Positions 46,836 to 53,782 of a stretch of 64,000 nt of DNA are shown here, piece after piece. Both the position numbers and the translations under genes were made by a program. The notes beneath the pieces were generated by a model. It saw only the letters and a list, made by a program, of their open reading frames with translations. It was not told the DNA's origin and made no database searches. Within the stretch, counting starts at the first letter, position 1. Every line of letters begins with the position of its first letter. The stretch is taken from the NCBI GenBank assembly GCA_016795285.1, contig JAEUIC010000018.1:331383-395382 (forward strand). Reading direction: 5' to 3'. Source of the stretch: Planctomycetota bacterium (GTDB taxonomy: Bacteria > Planctomycetota > B15-G4 > SIAN01).

Positions 46836-48227
46836 GTGAGCGGCGAGCTGCGCGAGATCCCGCCCGTCGATCGGCTGCTGCAGCGCTACGGCGCCGCCTA
46901 CGCCGACACGCCGCGCCCGCTGCTGCGCACCGCGCTGCGCGAGCTGACCGACGCGCTGCGGCTGCAATGGCGAGCGACGCCGCCGCCGGCCGGCGCCGCC
47001 AAGCGCCACTTCGAGGAGGGGGGCTTCGAGCGCGACCTCGCCGCCCGCCTCGCGCAGCTGATCGAGCCGCGCCACGCCGCGGTCGTCAACGCGACCGGCG
47101 TGCTGCTCCACACCGGGCTCGGCCGCGCGCCGCTCTGCGACGGTGCCGCGGCGGCGCTCGCCCGCATCGCCCGCTACGGCTTGGTCGAGGTCGACCCCGA
47201 CAGCGGCGAGCGCGGCCGGCGCGAGCTCTTCGTCCGCGACCTCCTCTGCGAGCTGACCGGCGCCGAGGAGGCGACCGTCGTCAACAACAACGCGGCGGCG
47301 GTGATGCTGCTGCTGCGCGGCCTCGCCTTCGGGAAGGCGGGCATCGTCTCGCGCGGCGAGCTGGTCGAGATCGGCGGAGCGTTCCGCGTGCCCGAGGTGA
47401 TGGCGCAGAGCGGCGCCGCGATGGTGGAGGTCGGCACGACCAACCGCACGCGCGCCGCCGACTACGCCGCCGCCGTCACGCCCGACACCGGCCTCCTGCT
47501 GCACGTGCACACCAGCAACTTCCGCATCGTCGGCTTCACCGAGAAGCCGACCTTCGAGGAGCTCGTCGCGGTCGGCCGCGAGAAGGGCGTCGCGACCGCC
47601 GCCGACCTCGGCTCGGGGCTCTTGCGCCGCTTCCCGCAGCTGCCCTTCCACGACGAGCCGGTGGTGGAGGAGGCGGTCGCCGCCGGCTTCGACGTCGTCA
47701 CCTTCAGCGGCGACAAGATGCTCGGCGGTCCGCAGTGCGGGCTCCTGGTCGGCCGCAAGGAGGCGATCCTGAAGCTGCGCCGCGAGCCGCTCTTCCGCGC
47801 GCTGCGGCCCGACAAGCTCACCCTCGCCGCGCTCGAGGCGACGCTGCTCGAGTGGCGCAAGGTGGCGCCGGGCGAGCTGCCGACCGCGCTGCCCTTCTAC
47901 GCGATGATGGGCGCCTCGCTCGACGCGCTGCGCGCCCGCGGCCACGCGCTGCTCGCCTCGGCCGGCCTCTCGGCGCCGCGCGCGGCGGTGGTCGATTCGC
48001 GCGCGCAGGTGGGGAGCGGCTCGGTGCCCGGACGCGAATTCGATTCCGTGGCGGTGGCGCTCGCGGCGGCGGGTGGCGCTGCCGATGGCTTGGCGAGGAA
48101 GCTGCGCATCGGCAGCCCGCGACTCTTCACGCGCGTCTCGGACGGGCGCGTGTGGATCGACCTTAGGACCGTCTTCCCGAGCGAGGATGCGAGCGTCGCG
48201 GCGGCCCTGCGCGCCGCGCTCGCCTGA
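46836..48227 (+). CDS. selA: L-seryl-tRNA(Sec) selenium transferase
   Basis: PLP enzyme converting Ser-tRNA(Sec) to Sec-tRNA(Sec) with selenophosphate. The 463-residue product has the N-terminal LREIPPVDRLL, VVNATGVLLHTGLGRAPL, VNNNAAAVMLLLRGLA, GGAFRVPEVMAQSGA.MVEVGTTNRT, and the PLP lysine K294 in FSGDKMLGGPQCG. The start is GTG 46836 behind CAGGGGAGCG. selD begins 10 nt downstream, so the pair supplies both the selenium donor and the transferase. Confidence 0.96.
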   Translation: MSGELREIPPVDRLLQRYGAAYADTPRPLLRTALRELTDALRLQWRATPPPAGAAKRHFEEGGFERDLAARLAQLIEPRHAAVVNATGVLLHTGLGRAPLCDGAAAALARIARYGLVEVDPDSGERGRRELFVRDLLCELTGAEEATVVNNNAAAVMLLLRGLAFGKAGIVSRGELVEIGGAFRVPEVMAQSGAAMVEVGTTNRTRAADYAAAVTPDTGLLLHVHTSNFRIVGFTEKPTFEELVAVGREKGVATAADLGSGLLRRFPQLPFHDEPVVEEAVAAGFDVVTFSGDKMLGGPQCGLLVGRKEAILKLRREPLFRALRPDKLTLAALEATLLEWRKVAPGELPTALPFYAMMGASLDALRARGHALLASAGLSAPRAAVVDSRAQVGSGSVPGREFDSVAVALAAAGGAADGLARKLRIGSPRLFTRVSDGRVWIDLRTVFPSEDASVAAALRAALA

Positions 48228-48237
48228 CGAGGTTCCC

Positions 48238-49287
48238 GTGTTCAAGAAGAAGAAGACCTACAAGCTGACCGACTGGTCGAGCTGCGCCGGCTGAGCGGCG
48301 AAGTTGAGTCCCAAGGACCTGGTGCAGGTCCTTTCCGGTCTCGAGATGCCGACCAATGCGTCCGTCCTCCTCGGTCCCGAGGGGTACGACGACGCCGGGG
48401 TCTATCTGATCGCGCCCGGCCTCGCGCTGGTGCAGACGGTCGACTTCTTCCCGCCGGTGGTCGACGACGCGCGCCACTACGGCCGCATCGCCGCGGCCAA
48501 CTCGCTCTCCGACGTCTACGCGAAGGGCGGCGTGCCGCTCACCGTCTTGAACATCGTCGGCTTCCCGAAGGACGAGCTGCCGCTCGAGGTGCTGCGCGAG
48601 ATCCTCGAGGGGGCGGCCGAGGTCGTGAAGGAGTCGGGCGCCGTCGTGATGGGCGGCCACTCGGTGAAGGACAGCGAGATCAAGTTCGGCATGGCGGTCA
48701 CCGGCCGCATCGATCCCGACAAGATCGTCCCCAACTCGGGCGCGAAGCCGGGCGACCTGCTCTACCTCACCAAGCCGCTCGGCATGGGTTCCATCACGAC
48801 CGGCGCCAAGAAGGAGAAGGTCGCGCCCGAGCAAGTGGAGGCGGCGTGCCGCGTGATGGGGACGCTCAACAAGGCGGCCGCCGAGGCGATGCTCGCCGCC
48901 GGTCCGCATGCGGCGACCGACATCACCGGCTTCGGCTTCCTCGGCCACAGCGCGTCGGTCGCGCGGCAGAGCAAGGTGACGCTCGAGTTCCAGGCGAGCC
49001 AGCTGCCGCTGTTCCCCGGCGCGCTCGACTTGGCGGCGAAGGGGATCCTCTCGGGCGGCTCGGCGCGCACGCGCGACTTCCTCGGCGCCGAGGTCGGTTT
49101 CGGGCCGAACTTCGACAAGGCGTTGGCCGACCTGCTCTTCGACGCCGAGACCTCGGGCGGGCTCCTCATCTCGCTGCCGCCCGAACGGGCGCCGCGCCTC
49201 GAGGCGGAGCTGCGCCGCCGCGACGTGCCGGTCCATCGCATCGGCCGCGTCGTCGAGGAGACGAGCTTGCGCGTGCGGGTGACGTGA
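48238..49287 (+). CDS. selD: Selenophosphate synthase, predicted selenoprotein with Sec19 (UGA)
   Basis: Makes selenophosphate from selenide and ATP. Translation from GTG 48238 gives FKKKKTYKLTDWSSCAG, then TGA at 48292-48294, then AAKLSPKDLVQVL and the rest of SelD. The UGA falls exactly where the catalytic Cys/Sec of SelD lies (E. coli Cys17), with the essential lysine three residues on (K22 here). Read as Sec, the protein has 349 residues, the family length, with intact GGHSVKDSEIKFGMAVTG and ATDITGFGFLGH. Starting at TTG 48304, after the UGA, would delete the active site. GAGG (48230) is the ribosome-binding site. Its stop overlaps the next GTG. Confidence 0.94.
48292..48333 (+). promoter_or_regulatory. 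Sec codon UGA and bacterial SECIS-like hairpin in selD
   Basis: After the UGA at 48292-48294, AAGGACCT (48313-48320) pairs perfectly with AGGTCCTT (48326-48333). The apical loop is GGTGC, or a 9-bp stem with a GTG loop. The loop starts 26 nt after the UGA and opens with G residues, within the range known for bacterial SECIS elements bound by SelB. The coding sequence here is also conserved SelD (SPKDLVQVLSG), so codon choice appears shaped to allow the stem. Confidence 0.82.
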
Positions 49288-50147
49288 GCGGCGGTCGCGA
49301 ACGGGTCGGCGGCACGCGCACCGGCGCGCGCACGATCGCGACCATCCCGCCCGCGGTGCGTCGCGCGCTCGACGAGGGGCGCGAGGAGACGCGGAACCTC
49401 GTCGAGTGGCTCGCGATCGACATGGCGAAGCTGCTCGCCCACGCGCTGCCCGAAGCGGGCTTCGCGCCGCCGCAGGTCGAGCGAGCGGCCGCCGCGGCGC
49501 GCGCGCGGGCGGGCGCCGGGATCATGGAGCGGCTCCACGCCGCTGGCGCCGACCTGCACGAGCTGCTGCAGGAGCTGCGAGCGGCCGCACGCCGGCGCGC
49601 CTTCGCGACGCTCGCGGCGCACCCGTCCGACATGGTGCGCTCGTTCGCCTGCTATGCCGCGGCGGCGCCGGACGACCTCGACCTCGCCGATCGGCTGGCG
49701 GCCGCGCGCCCGTTCGCCGCCGATCCGACCATGTCGGTGCGCGAGTGCGCATGGGAGAGCTACCGCAAAGCGCTCGTCCGCGAGCTGCCGCGCGGCCTCG
49801 CGCTGCTCCTGCCGTGGGCGCGCGATCCCGACCCGAACGTGCGCCGCTGCGCGATCGAGAGCAGCCGCCCGCGCGGCGTCTGGACCTGCCACTTGGACGC
49901 GCTGAAACGCGATCCGGAGCCGGGCCGGCCGCTGCTCGAGCCGTGCCGCAGCGACCCCTCCGACTACGTGCGGCGCGCCGTCGCCAACTGGCTGAACGAC
50001 GCCAGCAAGACGACGCCCGACTGGGTCGTCGCGCTCACCCGCCGCTGGCAGCGCGAGTCGCCGACCCGCGAGACGGCGTGGATCGTGAACCACGCGACGC
50101 GGACGCTGCGGAAGAGGGGGGCGGCGGGGAAGCCGGCGAGCGGGTGA
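49284..50147 (+). CDS. DNA alkylation repair-like HEAT protein (AlkC/AlkD family)
   Basis: 287-residue helical-repeat protein. The C-terminal half (DPNVRRCAIESSRPRGVW, LLEPCRSDPSDYVRRAVANWLNDASKTTPDWVVALTRRWQRES) matches the AlkC-type (COG4335) alkylpurine-glycosylase-like HEAT family, whose members contact alkylated DNA with a concave repeat surface. The start is GTG 49284, overlapping the selD stop (GTGA). The selA-selD link is unexpected and may be only operonic. Activity cannot be judged without aligning the catalytic Asp/Trp positions. Confidence 0.8.
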   Translation: MSGGRERVGGTRTGARTIATIPPAVRRALDEGREETRNLVEWLAIDMAKLLAHALPEAGFAPPQVERAAAAARARAGAGIMERLHAAGADLHELLQELRAAARRRAFATLAAHPSDMVRSFACYAAAAPDDLDLADRLAAARPFAADPTMSVRECAWESYRKALVRELPRGLALLLPWARDPDPNVRRCAIESSRPRGVWTCHLDALKRDPEPGRPLLEPCRSDPSDYVRRAVANWLNDASKTTPDWVVALTRRWQRESPTRETAWIVNHATRTLRKRGAAGKPASG

Positions 50148-50211
50148 GGGCGGCGTCCGGTCGTCGCCGAGCGGCCCCGCGCTTGCGCTGGCTTCGTCGA
50201 AGGAGCCCGCC

Positions 50212-50637
50212 ATGTCGTACCGCTCGAAGTGGACCGTGATCGCGATCGTCGTCGGGGCGTCGCTGCTGCTCGCCGGAGCGTCGGCCGCGTTCCAGGGGGT
50301 GCCCGACACGCCGGCGCCGCGCGTGCCGCGCGCCGAGTTCATGCAGCGGAAGCTCGACCACACGCAGGGGCTCGTCGCCGACCTCTCGAGCGGCGACCTG
50401 AAGGGGGTCTCGCAGCACGCCGACAAGCTCGGGCTCCTCTGCCTCGACGAGCAGTGGAACGTGCTCGGCAGCCCCGAGTACTTGGAGCGCAGCGCGACGC
50501 TGCGCCGCACCATCGCCGAGCTGTCGCGCGCCGCGCGCGAGGAGAAGCTCGATCGCGCGCAGCTCGCCTTCCTCGACCTCGTCGGCCAGTGCTTCAGCTG
50601 CCACAACTACGTGCGCGACGATCGCCAGAAGCGGTGA
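50212..50637 (+). CDS. Small exported c-type cytochrome-like protein
   Basis: 141-residue protein with an N-terminal signal or anchor (SYRSKWTVIAIVVGASLLLAGASAAFQG) and a four-helix-like body (FMQRKLDHTQGLVADLSSGDLKGVSQHADKLGLL...SATLRRTIAELSRAAREEKLDRAQLAFLDLVGQ). The heme-binding CFSCH lies near residue 128, close to the C-terminus. A C-terminal CxxCH after helices is the cytochrome c-prime arrangement. The redox partner is unknown. It is convergent with the CBS gene. Confidence 0.8.
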   Translation: MSYRSKWTVIAIVVGASLLLAGASAAFQGVPDTPAPRVPRAEFMQRKLDHTQGLVADLSSGDLKGVSQHADKLGLLCLDEQWNVLGSPEYLERSATLRRTIAELSRAAREEKLDRAQLAFLDLVGQCFSCHNYVRDDRQKR

Positions 50638-50673
50638 TCGTCGCGCGCGGCGCGTCGCGGCCCGCTCCGACTC

Positions 50674-51132
50674 TCAGGCGTGCATCGCGACGCGCCGCTG
50701 GGCCACCTTCTTCTGGCGCAGGCGCTGCGCGCGCAGCCGCCGCTCGGTGGTGGTCGAGACGCCGAGCCCGGCGGCGAGCAGCCCGAGCAGGTCGCTGATC
50801 GTCACGATGCCGATCAGCCGCTCGCTGTCGACCACCGGCAGGCAGCCGATGCCGCGCCCGCGCATCAAGCTCGCGGCTTGGCGCACCGTCGTGTTGGAGG
50901 TGACGGTGATGGCGAGCGGCGTCATCCGCTCTTCGACCGTCTCGCGCCTCTTCAGCGTCGCGCCGCCGCGGCCGCCGAGGTCGCGCGCCGAGAGGACGCC
51001 GCACGGCGCGCCTTGGCGCACCACGACGAGGTGGTGGAGATCGCGGCCGCGCATCCGCTCGCGCGCCGTCTGCGCCGGAGCGTCGGGCTCGATGGTGAAG
51101 ACGGGGCTCGTCATCAGGTCGCGCACGCGCAT
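50674..51132 (-). CDS. CBS-domain pair protein
   Basis: 152-residue stand-alone tandem CBS protein. CBS1 spans about residues 1-60 (VRDLMTSPVFTIEPDAPAQTARERMRGRDLHHLVVVRQGAPCGVLSARDL) and CBS2 about 70-125 (VEERMTPLAITVTSNTTVRQAASLMRGRGIGCLPVVDSERLIGIVTISDLLGLLA). It ends in a strongly basic tail. Such pairs bind adenine nucleotides and sense energy state; the target is unknown. The start is ATG 51132, giving the standard MRVRDLMT opening. A much longer open frame on the same strand is antisense to the downstream gene and was ignored. Confidence 0.9.
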   Translation of the reverse strand: MRVRDLMTSPVFTIEPDAPAQTARERMRGRDLHHLVVVRQGAPCGVLSARDLGGRGGATLKRRETVEERMTPLAITVTSNTTVRQAASLMRGRGIGCLPVVDSERLIGIVTISDLLGLLAAGLGVSTTTERRLRAQRLRQKKVAQRRVAMHA

Positions 51133-51315
51133 GGTCGTTCCTCCCGCGGGTTCGCCTCGACGCCACCCCACGCCTCTGCAAACGGCGCGCGCACCGCCGC
51201 CGCCGCGGCGACGCGAGGTGGCGAAGCATGGTGGTGGCGGATGCGCAGCTTGCTGGGCGTGGTGACCCGATCGGCGGGGGGCGAGCGGGCGATGCGGCCG
51301 ATAGGCTTCCGCACC

Positions 51316-53673
51316 ATGAAGCGCGCGCGAAGGCTCCTCTCGATCGCTCTCCTGCTGCTGGTCGCCCTGGTGCCGGTGCCGGCGGCGGACGACCCTGCCG
51401 ACGCGGCCGCGCCACCCGCCGAACCGGAGCTGAAGAACCCCTACTTCCCGCAACGGAAGTGGAAGTCTTGGTGGCGCGACGAGGAGGCGGTCCGCGACGC
51501 GCGCGTCTTCGTGCCGCCCGCCACGTCGCCGCCGTCGACCATCGAGCTGCCGCCCGCGGAGAAGCGCCTCTGGCCGGTCGCGAAGCCGGCAAAGGGGCGC
51601 CTCTTCGAGCTCTCGGCCACGCCCAACCGCGACTTCGCCGGCACCTTCGACGACGTCTACGCCAGTTGGTCGGGGACGCACGGCTGGGTGCGCGATCGCT
51701 GGGCGGGACCGAGCGGCGACGAGGCGAAGGGGATCGCCGGCGCGATCGTCGCGGTGGTCGACCAGGCGCCGGTCGACAGCCACATGAAGCTCGGCATCAA
51801 CTTCTATCACCAGTCGACGACCGGCATGGCGCACACGATCACCAATGCGGTGATCCCGCAGAACAGCGAGGCGTACGAGCGGCTCTACTTCGCGTCGGGA
51901 CTGCTCTGCTCGCCGTGCCACCTCTCGCTGGTCGACGAGGGGGCCGCCAACGCCGACCGCTCGACCGACCTCTACCTCGCGCTGATGCCGACGCTGTTCA
52001 ACTCGGTCGGCTCCTCCGACAGCGAGACGATGGCGATCACCAAGCTGGTGATCGTCGGCGCCCACCTGAAGCCGGCGCTGAAGCAGCGGCTGAAGGAGAG
52101 CGGCCTCTACGCCTCGACGCTCTTGTGGCTCTGGAAGTCGTGCCTGCCGATCGACGCCGCCTACGACGAGGAGTGGCGCCACCGCATCGCCTACGCCGCG
52201 GTCGGCGATCGCTTCGCGTTCCCGGGCGGCTACGACGCGGCCGGGATCAACCGCGGCGACATCAACCTCGACTACCACCAGTACGACGACGTGGAGCACC
52301 TCCGCCGGATGATCGAGGCGGCGAAGGCGCTCGCCGTGCCGCCGCCCGAGGCGTGCGTGCAACTGCTCGAGCCGAAGGGCGCCACGGTGAAGGTCGCGCT
52401 GAAGAAGACGATCGGCGTGCTGCAGGCGCCAGGCGAAGAGGCGCTGCTGCGCGTCTCGGCCGCGGAGAGCTTCGACCTCGACGACCGCCCGCTCGAGCTG
52501 CGCTGGACGCTGCTCCACGGCAATCGCGCCACCACGATCGAGCGCGACGGCGACGCGCCGATCTGGACGATCCGCGTGCCGTGGGACGAGACGCTGCCGG
52601 AGGGGCGCACCACGCTGCTGCTCGTCGCCCACAACGGCGTCCACGACGGCAATCCCGCGGCCGTGACGATCTACCGCCAGAAGGGGCCGCTCCCGCCGAG
52701 CGGCGGCGGCTACGCCGACTACGGCTACGACACGCAGTTCGCCAACCGGCGGCCGACCTTGCTTGGCCTGCAGGACGTCGCGGTGAAGCCGGGCGAGACG
52801 CTCGAGCTGCCGATCCGCGCCTTCGATCCCGAGGGGCAGCCGCTGCGCTTCACCAAGCGGTCGGGCGATCCGGGCGAGTTCGACGGCAACCACTTCCTCT
52901 GGAAGGTGCCGAGCAAGGAGCCGATCGGGAGCCGCAGCCTCACCGTGCTCCTCTCCGACGCGACCAGCGGCGCGAGCTACGAAGCGCAGACGATCGCGCT
53001 GCAGGTGAAGCCGAAGCTCTTCGCCAAGTTGAACGCGGACGTCGTGGTCGGCGCCGCGCCGTTGACCGTCAAGCTGACCAGCGGCGCGAACGGCAAGGAG
53101 AAGGGCGACTTCGCCATCGCCGCGCGCGCGCCGGGCCGCCCGACCATGCCAACCGCCGAAGCGACCGGCGTCGCGACCTTCACGAAGACGCTCGACGCGC
53201 CCGGCATCTACGACGCGTGGTTGAAGGTGAAGAGCGGCGCCGAGGAGGACGCGACGCGCCTCACGATCCGCGTGACGGAGCAGGCGCCGCCTGCCGAGCG
53301 CCCGGCGCTGCTCTGCGTCGAGGGCAACGGCGTCTTCCTCGTCGATGGCGACGACACGCCGTCCACCTTCGACCACACCGACTTCGGGACGCTCGCGAAG
53401 AAGGAGAAGCAGGGGCGCGAGCGGCGCTTCCTGATCCACAACCGCGGCGATCTCCCGCTGCCGCTGCGCAAGGGGGCGGTGACGCTCCACGGCGACGGAG
53501 CGGCGGCCTTCGCCGTCGTCACGCCGCCGCGCGCGACCGTCGAAGGGCAGGGGAGCAGCCGCTTCGTGGTCCGCTTCCAGCCGAAGGCGCCCGGCAGTTA
53601 CGTGGCCGCCGTCGAAGTGGTTTCGGGCGACCAATCGCTGCAGTTCACGGTGCGCGGCGTCGCCGCGGAGTAG
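51316..53673 (+). CDS. Large exported protein with CxxCH and Hydin/ASPM-like C-terminus
   Basis: 785-residue secreted protein. The signal peptide is MKRARRLLSIALLLLVALVPVPAADD. The N-terminal half (residues about 30-370) is an unrecognised domain with WSGTHGWVRDRWAGP, a GINFYHQST block and LLCSPCHLS near residue 200, which could bind heme c. Immunoglobulin/cadherin-like beta domains follow (ALRVSAAESFDLDDRPLELRWTL; PTLLGLQDVAVKPGETLELPIRAFDPEGQPL; VGAAPLTVKLTSG, PKD-like). The end (FGTLAKKEKQGRERRFLIHNRGDLPL...VVRFQPKAPGSYVAAVEVVSGD) is a Hydin/ASPM-type domain. ATG 51292 is an alternative start. Function unknown. Confidence 0.85.
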   Translation: MKRARRLLSIALLLLVALVPVPAADDPADAAAPPAEPELKNPYFPQRKWKSWWRDEEAVRDARVFVPPATSPPSTIELPPAEKRLWPVAKPAKGRLFELSATPNRDFAGTFDDVYASWSGTHGWVRDRWAGPSGDEAKGIAGAIVAVVDQAPVDSHMKLGINFYHQSTTGMAHTITNAVIPQNSEAYERLYFASGLLCSPCHLSLVDEGAANADRSTDLYLALMPTLFNSVGSSDSETMAITKLVIVGAHLKPALKQRLKESGLYASTLLWLWKSCLPIDAAYDEEWRHRIAYAAVGDRFAFPGGYDAAGINRGDINLDYHQYDDVEHLRRMIEAAKALAVPPPEACVQLLEPKGATVKVALKKTIGVLQAPGEEALLRVSAAESFDLDDRPLELRWTLLHGNRATTIERDGDAPIWTIRVPWDETLPEGRTTLLLVAHNGVHDGNPAAVTIYRQKGPLPPSGGGYADYGYDTQFANRRPTLLGLQDVAVKPGETLELPIRAFDPEGQPLRFTKRSGDPGEFDGNHFLWKVPSKEPIGSRSLTVLLSDATSGASYEAQTIALQVKPKLFAKLNADVVVGAAPLTVKLTSGANGKEKGDFAIAARAPGRPTMPTAEATGVATFTKTLDAPGIYDAWLKVKSGAEEDATRLTIRVTEQAPPAERPALLCVEGNGVFLVDGDDTPSTFDHTDFGTLAKKEKQGRERRFLIHNRGDLPLPLRKGAVTLHGDGAAAFAVVTPPRATVEGQGSSRFVVRFQPKAPGSYVAAVEVVSGDQSLQFTVRGVAAE

Positions 53674-53782
53674 CGGCCGCGCCAGCGGCGAGCGGTCCGC
53701 GCAGTGGCGGCGCCACGCTCGCGCCGCCAAGATCGCGCGCTCCCGACCGCCGCGCCGCGCGGTCGCCTCGCTGGAGCCTCGC

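Noticed and set aside
48304..49287. selD starting at TTG 48304
   Set aside because: This start removes the catalytic Sec/Cys region. The in-frame upstream codons with UGA match the SelD N-terminus and a SECIS-like hairpin follows.
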